Positions 41,424-50,149 of a DNA stretch of 64,000 nucleotides are shown here, in pieces. The first letter of the stretch is position 1. Every line of letters starts with the position of its first letter. The notes beneath the pieces are model-generated. The model did no database searches, was not told the DNA's origin, and was given only the letters and a program-made list of their open reading frames with translations. The stretch is from contig JADLAY010000054.1 in NCBI GenBank assembly GCA_020849765.1, positions 53,120 through 117,119 of the forward strand. Reading direction: 5' to 3'. This DNA comes from Anaerolineae bacterium (GTDB lineage Bacteria > Chloroflexota > Anaerolineae > Aggregatilineales > Phototrophicaceae). The translations under genes were made by a program, and so were the position numbers.

Positions 41424-41534
41424 GCCCGCCCATGAAATGGGACGGGCTAGGGTGGCGTCCCCTAACGGGGACTGTTTCAGCCGTGCGAGCCTCCATAGGA
41501 GGCGCTCATTGAGCCGGGGAATTTCATTCCCCGG
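41424..41534. repeat. Array of four hairpins
   Basis: Four hairpins in 111 bases: GCCCG-CCCAT-GAA-ATGGG-A-CGGGC (41424-41447), GTCCCC-TAAC-GGGGAC (41457-41472), GCCTCC-ATA-GGAGGC (41489-41503) and CCGGGGAAT-TTC-ATTCCCCGG (41514-41534). An ORF on the other strand runs through it without a ribosome site. Its style is like a composite repetitive element; no other copy is in this window. Confidence 0.7.
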
Positions 41535-41619
41535 AGAGAGCACCCCCGCGATTTGCGCCCCCACGCCCCTCGATGTATCGTTGAGCGGCGCAGAACCCTC
41601 CCCAAAGGGACAGCATACC

Positions 41620-42420
41620 GTGTTCGACAAACTGCTCGATCGACATACAGGCGAGACGCCGTGGCAGAAGATCCCGTGGCATGACCCGGACTTCAGCCGT
41701 AGGATGCTGCGCGAGCATCTGAGCCAGGCGCACGACGCAGCCAGCCGCCGGGCGGAGAAGATCGAGCGCCACCTCGACTGGATTCACCGTGTCGTCTTGA
41801 AAGGGCGTCCGGCGCGCGTGCTCGATCTCGGCTGCGGGCCGGGCTTCTACACCGGCGGGCTGACGCTGCTGGGGCATCGCTGCATGGGCATTGATTTCTC
41901 GCCCGCGTCGATCGCCTACGCACAGGAGCACAAAGCGGGCACCTTCCAGTTGGGCGATCTGCTGACGGTCGATTATGGCAATGATTACGACCTCGCCATG
42001 CTGATCTACGGCGAACTGAACGCCTTCGCGCCGGAAGATGCGAAGTACATCATCGGCAAGGCATACGCTGCGCTCAAGCCGGGCGGCACGCTGCTGCTCG
42101 AAGTGCACACACCGGAGGCGGTCGAGCGCGAGGGCACGCAGCCGCCGACGTGGTACACGGTGCGCGACGGACTGTTCTCGGATGCGCCGTATCTGTGCCT
42201 CGAAGAGTCGTCGTTCAAGGATGGCCGCGCCGTGACCGACTACTACGTGATCGACACCGCGACCGGCGCGCTGACGCAGTATACGACCATGCTCCAGGCC
42301 TACACCGACGCCCAGTATCGTGCGCTGCTGGCCGACTTCGCCGACTACGAGACGGTCATCTCGCTCGACGGCGAGAGCGAAGATCCGTATCTGTTCGTGA
42401 TCACCGCGCGCAAGCCGTAA
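41620..42420 (+). CDS. Class I SAM-dependent methyltransferase
   Basis: A 266-residue methyltransferase. Motif I VLDLGCGPGFYTGGL (about residues 66-80), motif post-I GIDFSPASI and motif II/III KPGGTLLLEVHTPEA are present. The target is unknown. The likely start is GTG 41620 with AAAGGGA upstream; the longer frame from 41437 runs through the hairpin array and is not a believable N-terminus. Confidence 0.85.
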   Translation: MFDKLLDRHTGETPWQKIPWHDPDFSRRMLREHLSQAHDAASRRAEKIERHLDWIHRVVLKGRPARVLDLGCGPGFYTGGLTLLGHRCMGIDFSPASIAYAQEHKAGTFQLGDLLTVDYGNDYDLAMLIYGELNAFAPEDAKYIIGKAYAALKPGGTLLLEVHTPEAVEREGTQPPTWYTVRDGLFSDAPYLCLEESSFKDGRAVTDYYVIDTATGALTQYTTMLQAYTDAQYRALLADFADYETVISLDGESEDPYLFVITARKP

Positions 42421-42488
42421 GGTGCTCGTAACAAGGCAGCGCCCATCCCTCTAGAGGCGGACGCTGCACGTGCAAGACTCGTTCCAGG

Positions 42489-42872
42489 CTATGACGCGCG
42501 ATAGCCGGGGATGTCCTCGATGCGGTAGTAGACGGGGATGCCGCGCTCGTTCGCCAGCCGCACGTCGTTATCCGCCCCGGTCGATTCGCCCTCCAGGCGC
42601 AAAATCGCATCACAGTGCTCGATCAGCCGCCCCGCCGTGGGATGGAAGATCGAGTCGTACAGACGGTCGCCGATCGCGCTCCCGCCCGCCGTGTTCCAGA
42701 CCGGCAGCGCCACCCACTCGCCGATCATGGGAATGTGACCGGCCTGAAAGATCGGATACGAGGCTTCTTCCAGACGGCGCAGATTGGCCGCCATCTTGTC
42801 GGGATCGTCGCCCGTGCCGCTGCGATAGGGCCCGGCGATCAGGATCATCATAGGTTTGTTCGAGTCAGACAT
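42489..42872 (-). CDS. DUF4406 / nucleoside 2-deoxyribosyltransferase-like protein
   Basis: A 127-residue protein: ILIAGPYRSGTGDDPDKMAA near the N-terminus, GHIPMIGEWVALPVW, and LIEHCDAILRLEGESTGADND, the pattern of the DUF4406/nucleoside 2-deoxyribosyltransferase fold (Asp and Gly-rich first loop, then ...SxGAxxD). The enzyme activity is not assured. GGAGG precedes ATG 42872. Convergent with the methyltransferase gene. Confidence 0.75.
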   Translation of the reverse strand: MSDSNKPMMILIAGPYRSGTGDDPDKMAANLRRLEEASYPIFQAGHIPMIGEWVALPVWNTAGGSAIGDRLYDSIFHPTAGRLIEHCDAILRLEGESTGADNDVRLANERGIPVYYRIEDIPGYRAS

Positions 42873-42925
42873 GCGACCTCCGTCGATTGCAGGCTAGAAT
42901 GATGACGATAGCAAGTGCGTGTATT

Positions 42926-42981
42926 TGCACGAACTTGCACGATATTGCGCAATATCTTGAATTATCGTGAAATAGCGTGCA
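42926..42981. promoter_or_regulatory. Palindromic operator region in front of the DeoR-type gene
   Basis: The perfect 16-base palindrome GATATTGCGCAATATC (42941-42956) lies between outer half-sites TTGCACGA...TTGCACGA on the left and TCGTGAAATAGCGTGCA on the right, which are inverted with respect to each other. It ends 47 bases before the ATG of the regulator at 43028. It probably binds that regulator. Confidence 0.55.
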
Positions 42982-43027
42982 GAGTCAAGCACGAATATGG
43001 GAACTCTGGCGTGAGAAGGACGGATCG

Positions 43028-43786
43028 ATGCTGACCAGTCAACGCAAACAACATATCCTGGACGTCCTAAGGCGTGACGGCCAGGTGATCGCTAAGCAGA
43101 TCAGCCAGGATTTGGGCCTGTCGGAAGACACGATCCGGCGCGACCTGCGCGAGCTGGCGCAAGAGGGGCTGCTGCAGCGCGTCCATGGCGGTGCGCTGCC
43201 GGCGTCACCGGCGGTGGTGGATTTTGCCGGGCGCGAGGAGATCCACGTCGAGGCGAAAGCGGCCATCGGGCGGACTGCGGCGGGCATGATCGCGCACGGG
43301 CAGGTCGTGTTCGTCGATGGTGGCACGACCGCCGTCCAGATCGCGCGCCATTTGCCGCCGACGCTGCAAGCCACGATCGTCACGCACAGCGCACGCGTCG
43401 CCGTTGAACTGGTCGATCATCGGGCGGTCGAGGTGATTCTGATCGGCGGGCGCTTGTTCAAACACTCGATCGTGTCGGTCGGGGCGTCGGCCATCGAAGC
43501 CATCAGCCGCATCCGCGCGGACATCTACTTCATGGGCGTCACCGGTATTCATCCCGAAGGCGGCCTGAGCACAGGCGATTTTGAAGAGGCGAACGTCAAA
43601 TACGCGCTGAGCCAGCACGCCGCCGAAACCTTCGTCCTGGCCTCACGTGAGAAGCTGGGCGCCGCGTCCCAGTTCGTCGTCGCCGGGCTGAACGAAGTCA
43701 GCGGCCTGATCGTCGACCCGACGGTGACTGACGAAGAACTGGCGCCCTATCAGGCGTTCGGCTTGAGCATCATCCGCGCCGAGTGA
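43028..43786 (+). CDS. DeoR/GlpR-family transcriptional regulator
   Basis: A 252-residue repressor-type regulator. The N-terminal HTH is TSQRKQHILDVLRRDGQVIA followed by ISQDLGLSEDTIRRDLRELAQEGLLQRVHGGA, the DeoR signature. The C-terminal DeoRC sensor domain (FVDGGTTAVQIARHL, VILIGGRLFK, FMGVTGIHPEGGLST) has the phosphosugar-binding layout. ATG 43028 with GAAGGA is chosen over an upstream ATG at 42977, which lies inside the palindromic operator region. No sugar operon is next to it, so it may control itself or distant genes. Confidence 0.92.
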   Translation: MLTSQRKQHILDVLRRDGQVIAKQISQDLGLSEDTIRRDLRELAQEGLLQRVHGGALPASPAVVDFAGREEIHVEAKAAIGRTAAGMIAHGQVVFVDGGTTAVQIARHLPPTLQATIVTHSARVAVELVDHRAVEVILIGGRLFKHSIVSVGASAIEAISRIRADIYFMGVTGIHPEGGLSTGDFEEANVKYALSQHAAETFVLASREKLGAASQFVVAGLNEVSGLIVDPTVTDEELAPYQAFGLSIIRAE

Positions 43787-43790
43787 GCGC

Positions 43791-43850
43791 CTAGTCGGCG
43801 CCGATGCCTTCGGGGCTGAGTGCTGCTTCATGCGCCAGTCTTCGCGATCT
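43791..43850 (-). pseudogene. Remnant of the MFS exporter C-terminus
   Basis: The minus strand encodes RSRRLAHEAALSPEGIGAD and a stop, which matches the last residues MANEAAFSPEGVGAD of the intact MFS gene at 44356. It lies directly after the DeoR gene and has no upstream reading frame of its own. It suggests an old tandem duplication of the exporter that has decayed. Confidence 0.55.
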
Positions 43851-43968
43851 CGTTCGTGGGTGAACGCACCAGTTTGATAAGGCACCCCTCTGCTGTGCAA
43901 CGGTGTAACTCGCTTTGGTTTACGCATATAATGGGTATAGATCACAGTGCGAGCTGCAGGAAGCGATA

Positions 43969-44202
43969 ATGCAAAGAGTTGTCCTGGAATTACCGGATGA
44001 ATTGATCGAACGAGCGAAGTCGGTTGGTATGGAGCTGCAGGATCATTCTGAGCAGATCATCGCTTTGCTTGACGCGCAGATTCGTCGCCGAGAAGCTGCC
44101 CAATTCGTGGCGAAGACTTCGCGCCTACTACAGGCAGTGCCGGACGATATTAAGCCCACACTCGACGAAATCGACGCAGAGATACGTGGCTACTGGTTGT
44201 GA
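43969..44202 (+). CDS. Small hypothetical protein, possible antitoxin
   Basis: A 77-residue protein: MQRVVLELPDELIERAKSVG followed by a helical C-terminal half ending DEIDAEIRGYWL. The first part resembles the N-terminal strand and helix of ribbon-helix-helix or VapB/Phd-type antitoxins. No toxin gene follows. A good AGGAAG lies before ATG 43969 and a CATATAAT -10 at 43925-43932. It sits between two remnants of an MFS gene, so it may have been inserted there. Confidence 0.55.
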   Translation: MQRVVLELPDELIERAKSVGMELQDHSEQIIALLDAQIRRREAAQFVAKTSRLLQAVPDDIKPTLDEIDAEIRGYWL

Positions 44203-44216
44203 CCGCGCAACAGGGG

Positions 44217-44330
44217 TTACTGCGCCTGCGGGAACCCAATACTCCCGAATAATCCGCTTGCCCAATCCCGTATCGCCCGCGAAGTTGCCCCTCCGGCGAC
44301 CACGATGGTGCCGATGCCGCCAAACCTCTC
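44217..44330 (-). pseudogene. Second remnant of an MFS exporter
   Basis: The minus strand reads RFGGIGTIVVAGGATSRAIR and ends at a stop at 44217. It corresponds to FGGVGTILVVLGVSRWSPEL near the C-terminus of the exporter encoded at 44356-45675. Together with 43791-43850 it looks like a broken copy of that region. Confidence 0.45.
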
Positions 44331-44355
44331 CCTCATGCCACAGTCATCTGATCCC

Positions 44356-45675
44356 CTAGTCCGCGCCCACGCCTTCCGGGCTGAATGCCGCTTCATTCGC
44401 CATCTCCGCCAATTCGACCGCGTCCTCTCCCGCCAGGTTGCCCAGGCGGCGCAGTTCCGGTGACCAGCGCGAGACGCCGAGCACGACCAGGATCGTGCCC
44501 ACGCCACCAAAGACGACCGCGCCGACCGGCCCCAGCAGCGAAGCCGCCACGCCGCTCTCGAAGCCGCCCAGCTCATTCGACGCGCCGATGAACATCGAGT
44601 TGACCGCGCTCACGCGCCCACGCATCGATTCCGGCGTGCGCAGCATGACCAGCGTGTGACGGACGACGACGCTGATCATGTCGAGCATTCCGGCCAGCGC
44701 GAGCATCGCCAGCGAGAGCCAGAAATTCTTCGACAGGCCGAAGACGACCGTCGCTGCGCCAAAACCGGCCACCGCCCACAGCAGCGTGCGCCCGGCGTGC
44801 TTGAACGGTGGACGTTGCGCCAGCGTCAGCGCCATGGTCAGCGCGCCGACCGACGGCGCGGCACGCAGGATGCCCAGCCCGGTCGCATCGACCTGGAGGA
44901 TGTCCTTGGCGAAGACCGGCAGCAGGAAGGTGGCGCCGCCGAGCAGCACGGCGAACATGTCGAGCGTGATCGCCGCCAGGATAATGCGCGTCTCGCGCAG
45001 AAAGCGCCAGCCATTGCGCAGCGACTGCACCGGCGTCTCGTCGCGCGAGGCATAGTCGCGCTGCGGGCTGCGGATCAAGAGCAGGGCGCTGACCAGCGCC
45101 AGCCCCGACAGGGCATTGGCAAAGTAGACCGCCGCCGCGCTGTGGGTCACGCCGATGATCAGACCGCCGAGCGCCGGGCCGAGGATGGCGGCGAACTGCC
45201 AGACGCTGCTGTTCCAGGTGGCGGCATTGGCGAAAAAAGCCGGCGGCACCGTCTGCGGCGTCAGGGCGGCCTCGGCAGGATTGTTGAACGCGCGCGCCAC
45301 ACCGATCAGCGCCAGCACGATGTAGACGAGCGGGAGCGCGCCCTGAGTCACGGACAGGATCGTCAGCGCGACGGACAGTGCCATCAGGATCAACTGCGAG
45401 ATGAGGGCGATCTGCTTGCGGTTGTAACGATCTGCCGCATAGCCGCCGAACAATGACAGGCTGATAACCGGGATCACCTGCACCAGGCCAACGAGGCCGA
45501 GCGCCAGCGCATCGCCGGTGCGCTCGTAGAGCTCCCAGCCGACCGCCGTGCTAACCATCATCTCGCCGATCTGGGCGGTGAAGCGGCCTGCCATCAAGAG
45601 ACGAAAGTCGCGAAAACGAAGGGCGGCGTACGGATCGTGCGCCGTGGGCAGACGTGGATTACTGTCGGCGGACAT
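44356..45675 (-). CDS. MFS transporter, enterobactin-exporter (EntS) type
   Basis: A 439-residue transporter with twelve hydrophobic segments. The pattern FRDFRLLMAGRFTAQIGEMM at the N-terminus and GGYAADRYNRKQ (MFS loop 2-3 motif) are typical of the EntS/MefA-like group that exports siderophores or macrolides. Substrate unknown. ATG 45675 is used; the frame extends to 45735 but lacks a ribosome site. A GCGCTAGAAT -10 is at 45710-45719. Downstream lie two remnants of a related gene. Confidence 0.88.
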   Translation of the reverse strand: MSADSNPRLPTAHDPYAALRFRDFRLLMAGRFTAQIGEMMVSTAVGWELYERTGDALALGLVGLVQVIPVISLSLFGGYAADRYNRKQIALISQLILMALSVALTILSVTQGALPLVYIVLALIGVARAFNNPAEAALTPQTVPPAFFANAATWNSSVWQFAAILGPALGGLIIGVTHSAAAVYFANALSGLALVSALLLIRSPQRDYASRDETPVQSLRNGWRFLRETRIILAAITLDMFAVLLGGATFLLPVFAKDILQVDATGLGILRAAPSVGALTMALTLAQRPPFKHAGRTLLWAVAGFGAATVVFGLSKNFWLSLAMLALAGMLDMISVVVRHTLVMLRTPESMRGRVSAVNSMFIGASNELGGFESGVAASLLGPVGAVVFGGVGTILVVLGVSRWSPELRRLGNLAGEDAVELAEMANEAAFSPEGVGAD

Positions 45676-45709
45676 GATTGCTTGGCTCTTACCGTTGGTG
45701 GATAGGTCT

Positions 45710-45719
45710 ATTCTAGCGC
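45710..45719 (-). promoter_or_regulatory. -10 element GCGCTAGAAT
   Basis: Minus-strand GCGCTAGAAT, 35 bases before the ATG of the MFS gene. Same promoter style as at 1694, 36731 and 62699. Confidence 0.45.
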
Positions 45720-45826
45720 AATCCGGGCCAAGCAAAAGTTGGATTCAATAACAAAATCATGATAGATTGGATCAGAGTAACGATTAACTTTGTTTCGCGA
45801 CTAATAGAACACGCAAAGGATGCCAC

Positions 45827-46546
45827 ATGAGAAACCTGATCGGTAAGCTTCCGCTGGCCCTGTTCCTCGTGGTCATACTGGGAGTTGCCGCGTTCGGCCT
45901 CGGCCAGTCTCGCGCCCTGGCTGATGGCACTTGCGGCAATTCATTACCCACGCGCCTGGTCATTGGCAGCGCGGGGCACGTCGCCGATCTGTACAGCACG
46001 CTGCGCCCGTACGCGGGTGGGCCCGATGGGCCGCGCATTTACGCGCCCGCGCAGTTCACCGTCGTTGCCGGGCCCGCCTGCGTCAATGGTTACGCTTATT
46101 GGCAAATCCGTTATGATAGCCTTGGCCAGAGTGGCTGGGCGCTTGAAAGCGAGCTTTACAGCCCGGTCTACGGCGCCAATCGTTACTGGCTGGCGCCCGG
46201 CCCAATAGCGCCACCGCCCACCCTGGTGCCGACGCTCGTCCCGGTGACCGCGACGCCCGTTCCGCCGCCTCCGCCGGATTGCTCTCGCTCGCTGGCGCCG
46301 CAGTTGATCGCCGGTGGCACGGGGCGTATTGCCGAACGATTCAGCACGCTGCGCTCCGCGCCCGGCGGCGCACCGACTCAGGTGATCTTCGCGCCACGCA
46401 CGTTTAGCGTCGTGTCCGGGCCGCGCTGCGTCAATGGCTACGTCTTCTTCGAGATCGACTATGGTGCTGGCCTGCGGGGCTGGGCGCTTGAGAGCGAGAC
46501 CTACAGCCCGATCTACGGCGCCAACAAGCGCTGGCTGATCCCGTAG
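45827..46546 (+). CDS. Secreted protein with two SH3-like domains
   Basis: A 239-residue protein with a signal peptide (LALFLVVILGVAAFGLGQSRALA, cut after ALA near residue 32). Two repeats of about 85 residues follow, each with LxxGxxGxxAxxxSTLR...PAQFTVVxGPxCVNGYxYxxI and GWALES(E)xYSPVYGANxYWL, typical of bacterial SH3b-like repeats. A Pro-Thr-Val linker (PPPTLVPTLVPVTATPVPPP) separates them. The two Cys of each repeat may form a disulfide. It probably binds cell-wall material. AAAGGA precedes ATG 45827. Confidence 0.85.
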   Translation: MRNLIGKLPLALFLVVILGVAAFGLGQSRALADGTCGNSLPTRLVIGSAGHVADLYSTLRPYAGGPDGPRIYAPAQFTVVAGPACVNGYAYWQIRYDSLGQSGWALESELYSPVYGANRYWLAPGPIAPPPTLVPTLVPVTATPVPPPPPDCSRSLAPQLIAGGTGRIAERFSTLRSAPGGAPTQVIFAPRTFSVVSGPRCVNGYVFFEIDYGAGLRGWALESETYSPIYGANKRWLIP

Positions 46547-46564
46547 TTCCTCGCTTCAGTGGCA

Positions 46565-46600
46565 AAAAGGCCCACTCCTCTTGCAGGAGCGGGCCTTTTT
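46565..46600 (+). terminator. Strong bidirectional terminator
   Basis: AAAAAGGCCC-A-CTCCT-CTTGC-AGGAG-C-GGGCCTTTTT: long stem with A-run before and T-run after, so it can work on both strands. It follows the SH3-like gene by 18 bases. Confidence 0.88.
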
Positions 46601-46615
46601 CGAACTTGTGCGTCT

Positions 46616-46661
46616 GCCGACAGGTCGACCGGTCGGCTATGCCATATCAAGTGTGCTGAAT
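46616..46661. repeat. REP element, degenerate
   Basis: Palindrome 46616-46637 with arms GCCGACAGGTC and GACCGGTCGGC (one mismatch), followed by a weak small hairpin ATCAAGTGTGCTGAATACG. Part of the REP family, partly decayed. Confidence 0.6.
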
Positions 46662-46689
46662 ACGACTGAGCATCGGATACCTGAAGTCA

Positions 46690-46750
46690 GCACCAGGTTG
46701 CCCTCATCCCTCGTTACTCATCACCTGTCTAAATACCGAGCACTGATCAC
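46690..46750 (-). repeat. Heptanucleotide tract
   Basis: On the minus strand the units GTGATGA GTAACGA and GGGATGA follow CAGTGCTCGGTATTT. The same GTGATGA-GTCACGA-GGGATGA row is present at 19253-19276 on the other strand. Confidence 0.6.
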
Positions 46751-46758
46751 GCCTCGCA

Positions 46759-49641
46759 TCAACCGCCCGCAGCCACGCTCCAAACCTCAATCCCGGACAG
46801 ATTCGGCAGGCCGCCTACAGTCGCGAGATCGATGGCGCCGTCGGTGACGACCACGCGCCAGGGGCCGAGCTTGTGCCACTGGCCCGCGCGGTTGATCAGG
46901 ATGCCGGTCTGAACGGGCTGGCCCTCCAGGCTGACCGAGAATGTCGCCGCGTTCGGATCGTCCCAATCGAGCCAGGCGTAGGCGTAGACGTCGTAGGTGC
47001 CGTTGGGCACGCTGCTCAGCGTGACCGCGTGCGCCCAGTGTTGGACGTAGCAGGAGATCATGCCCGCGTGCTCGGCGTCGGTCGCCGGGGCGAGCGGCGT
47101 CCACGGGTTGCACATCGGGCTGCCGTTGCTCGTGAAGTCCGTCGCGCTCTGGCCTTCCCACGCGTGGCCGTCGATCGTCACCGCCTCGCCGCCCAGGTTG
47201 ATCCCGCGGTAGAAGGTCAGCGCGGACGCCTGCGCTGCGTCCGCCGGGGTCTCCGGCGAGATCGGCGGTGATTCTGGCGCCGGGGAAACGGACGGCGGCG
47301 GTGTCGGCGCGATCGCCGTCGGGGTCGCGAACGGCGCCAAGGTTGGCACGGGCGTCTCGGTCGGTGGGATGGCCGTCGGTGTTTCGAACGGCGGCAGCGT
47401 CGGCACCGGGGTGATCGTCGCCGCGTTGGGCTGCGTCAGCGGGACGGGCGGCTTGGTCGACGCAGCTTCGCCCGTCGATGGCTCGGTCGTGGCCGTGGGT
47501 ATCCAGGTGGGCACGTCCGCCGTAGCGGCGTTAGCGCGCTGGATCGCGTCCCAGTCGCCGCTGAAGGGTGGCAGCGGCGCGCCGTCGCTAAAGAGCGCGC
47601 CATCACCCTCGCTGAACGTCCCGAACTGGCCGGGCATATTCCAGGTGCCGCCGACGGGGATGCCAAAGCCGCCGTAGCTGAAGACCGGATAGTTCGGTGC
47701 CCCGGCGCTCAGCGTGTTGCGCAGATACCAATTGCCCGCGGCGACGTGATAGAGACCGACGCCATCACGCCCGTCGCCATCCCAATCGCCCACGACCGGC
47801 AGCGTGCCGCCGAAACCGTAGGAAAACTGGAAATCGGGTGCACCCAGGTTGAGCTGGTTGCGCAGGTACCAGTTGCCGGTCGCCGGATCGTAGAGGCCGA
47901 TGCCATCACGTCCGTCGCCGTCCCAATCCCCGGCCACCGGCAGCGATCCGCCGTAGGTGAAGATGACCAGGTAGTTCGGCGCCCCGGCATCGAGGCTATC
48001 GCGCAGGTAGAACGTGTGTTGTGAAGCGAAATAGACGCCAACCGAGTCGCGGCCGTCGCCGTTCCAGTCGCCGCAGACGACCTGGCCACCGCCGCCGTAG
48101 GCGAAGACGGGATAGCTGGTGACGCCACCGTCGTTGCGATCGCGCAGATACAGGTTGCCGCTGGCCGAGTCGAAGATGCCGAGCGTATCGGTGCCGTTGC
48201 CGTTCCAGTCGCACATGATCGGCTGGGTGTTGTGATAACCATACTGGAGCGCATAGGTCGGAGCGCCACCGCTGAGGGCACTGCGCAGATACCAGCCGCC
48301 GTCTGGCGGGTTGTAAATGCCGATGAAGTCGCTGTAGGCCGGTTCATAGATCAGGCGCAGCGTGTGGCTGCCGCTGAGCGGCGTGGCGCCCTTGTTGGCG
48401 ACCATGATGTAGATCGGCGTCCCGCTGCTGACGGACACGCGGATGGTCGAGTTGATCGTCCCGGCGGCGTCGTCGTTGCAGGCGAGCGTGGTCAGGGCGC
48501 CCTCGCTGCCTGTGAAGGCGGCGATGACCGTGTCGTAGCTGCTGCCGTAGGTTGAGAAGCGCAGCGAGCTGCTGCTCGATGGTGTGTAGCGATACCAGAC
48601 GGTGTTCGTCCGCTGCGTCGCGCATGCCGTCGGATCAGTGCCGCTGACGGTCGTGTTGGTAACGTTGGTCGCGCTTGTGCTCCCCGGCAGATCCGGCAGG
48701 ACGACAGCGCCGCTGAAGAGATCGAACGAGACGACCGGCGTATTGGTCGGCGGTACCGGCGTGTTTGTTGGCGGCACCGGCGTGTTTGTTGGCGGCACCG
48801 GCGTATTGGTTGCGGGCGCGGGCGTGTTGGTGGCAGGCACCGGCGTATTGGTCGCAGGCACCGGGGTATTCGTCGGCGGCGCAGGCGTGTTGGTGACTGA
48901 TGGCGGTGTCGAGCCATCGACGTAAGGCTCGAGCAGGCTGAACCAGCGGCTCGCCATCTTCGCCTCGCCGCCGTTATTCGGATGCACACCATCGTAGGTG
49001 TCGGTGCTGTAATTGAAACCGGTGTACTGATCGACCAGGATCACGGGCGACTGCGCGGTCGTCTTCTGCGCCGCCAGCGCCGGGAGTGCCGCATTGAACG
49101 GCGCCACGTCGCTGTACTGGTTGGGGATGATCTGCGCCAGCAGGATGACGACGTCGGCGCGCGCATTGCGGAAGACGTCGATGATCTGGCTGATTTCGTT
49201 GATCGTGCTCTGTACCGTTTGCCCCTGGAAGACGTCATTCGTGCCCAGGTGGAGCAGCACGATCTCCGGTTGGTAGGTCGCGGCGGAGGTCGGCAGCAGG
49301 GCGAGTACCTCGTCCGCGCGCAGGCCCCAATAGCCCTCGTGATTGAGATCGAAATCGGGGTTGGGCGGCGGCGACATGTAGTTGCTGGTCTGGCTGCCGA
49401 CGAAATCCACCGAATATGACTGCGCCTGGATCAACTGCCACAATGCGCGCCGGTAGCTGTTCTGCTGCGCGCTGCCCTGCGTGATCGAGTCACCGACCGG
49501 CATGACCGTGATCGTGCCGCCTCCCTGAGCCTGGGCAGAGCGGACGAGGTCAAGCTGGATGATGGGGGATGGATGGGGCACGATGAGCAAAAGAAGGACT
49601 ACTACCAGAGCCACGCCAAGTGTGATCAAGGATAGCCGCAT
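46759..49641 (-). CDS. Secreted SGNH hydrolase with PPC-like, VCBS-like and malectin-like domains
   Basis: A 960-residue secreted protein. A signal peptide (ITLGVALVVVLLLLIVP) precedes an SGNH/GDSL esterase domain: block I VGDSITQG, block III HLGTND and block V YDGVHPNNGGE are intact. A TNTPVPPTNT linker follows, then a domain resembling the pre-peptidase C-terminal (PPC) fold (NTVWYRYTPSSSSSLRF), then about five FG-GAP/VCBS-like repeats (GDWDGDGRDGIGLYDPATGN). After another Thr-Pro linker comes one malectin-like module (FYRGINLGG...WEGQSA...CYVQHWAH...NLSGIEVW). It probably deacylates and binds polysaccharide outside the cell. ATG 49641 with GCGAGG. Confidence 0.85.
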   Translation of the reverse strand: MRLSLITLGVALVVVLLLLIVPHPSPIIQLDLVRSAQAQGGGTITVMPVGDSITQGSAQQNSYRRALWQLIQAQSYSVDFVGSQTSNYMSPPPNPDFDLNHEGYWGLRADEVLALLPTSAATYQPEIVLLHLGTNDVFQGQTVQSTINEISQIIDVFRNARADVVILLAQIIPNQYSDVAPFNAALPALAAQKTTAQSPVILVDQYTGFNYSTDTYDGVHPNNGGEAKMASRWFSLLEPYVDGSTPPSVTNTPAPPTNTPVPATNTPVPATNTPAPATNTPVPPTNTPVPPTNTPVPPTNTPVVSFDLFSGAVVLPDLPGSTSATNVTNTTVSGTDPTACATQRTNTVWYRYTPSSSSSLRFSTYGSSYDTVIAAFTGSEGALTTLACNDDAAGTINSTIRVSVSSGTPIYIMVANKGATPLSGSHTLRLIYEPAYSDFIGIYNPPDGGWYLRSALSGGAPTYALQYGYHNTQPIMCDWNGNGTDTLGIFDSASGNLYLRDRNDGGVTSYPVFAYGGGGQVVCGDWNGDGRDSVGVYFASQHTFYLRDSLDAGAPNYLVIFTYGGSLPVAGDWDGDGRDGIGLYDPATGNWYLRNQLNLGAPDFQFSYGFGGTLPVVGDWDGDGRDGVGLYHVAAGNWYLRNTLSAGAPNYPVFSYGGFGIPVGGTWNMPGQFGTFSEGDGALFSDGAPLPPFSGDWDAIQRANAATADVPTWIPTATTEPSTGEAASTKPPVPLTQPNAATITPVPTLPPFETPTAIPPTETPVPTLAPFATPTAIAPTPPPSVSPAPESPPISPETPADAAQASALTFYRGINLGGEAVTIDGHAWEGQSATDFTSNGSPMCNPWTPLAPATDAEHAGMISCYVQHWAHAVTLSSVPNGTYDVYAYAWLDWDDPNAATFSVSLEGQPVQTGILINRAGQWHKLGPWRVVVTDGAIDLATVGGLPNLSGIEVWSVAAGG

Positions 49642-50110
49642 ACAGCCTCGCCGGCACTCGATGGAAAAGATGGTTGCTAAAGGTTGCTGCTCGCCGATTC
49701 GACGCCACGCCAGGGCCGTTGTGGAAGCTGTAAGCCGCAGCCAGCTCGCAGTCCACAGGCCGACGAAGGATCGGCATAAGCGTGGCATCTTACATCACAA
49801 ACCTTACAGGAAACTCAAATTTTGTAAAGCCTACTTTAAGATGGTGCTGCACCACCGAACCGCGCTCTGCGACGGCCTGCGTGAGCAATGCGAGAGGATG
49901 ATGGAAATCGGGCAGACAGGGCATCTCCTGTCCCTACAGATACGTCCTGATGGGTAGAAACCCGCCGTAGCGTCCCCGTCTGACGTAGCTACCTTTGTTT
50001 TTCGATTTGTCAGTCTGCGCATATCCCATGACCCGACACGATCATCCTATCGGCGGGCGAGGCCATGCAACATGACTAAATCCCCATGCGCCCACCGGCT
50101 CATTGGCGCA
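49642..50110. other. Intergenic region upstream of the first SGNH gene
   Basis: Holds a segment (49786-49836) that resembles 53513-53565 in front of the second SGNH gene (minus strand TTTACAAA...AAGGTTT...TGTAAGATG), a CAGGGCATCTCCTGTCCCTA hairpin repeat near 49918, and no other gene. Confidence 0.45.
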
Positions 50111-50142
50111 AGAAAAAACCCGCTCCCCGGATGAGAGCGGGC
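50111..50142 (-). terminator. Terminator of the second SGNH gene
   Basis: On the minus strand CCCGCTCTC-ATCCGG-GGAGCGGG followed by TTTTTTCT, eight bases after the stop. Confidence 0.85.
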
Positions 50143-50149
50143 TCCATAA

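Noticed and set aside
41370..41630. Minus-strand ORF through the hairpin array
   Set aside because: No ribosome site, and it consists of the translated hairpins; a typical false ORF in this kind of genome.
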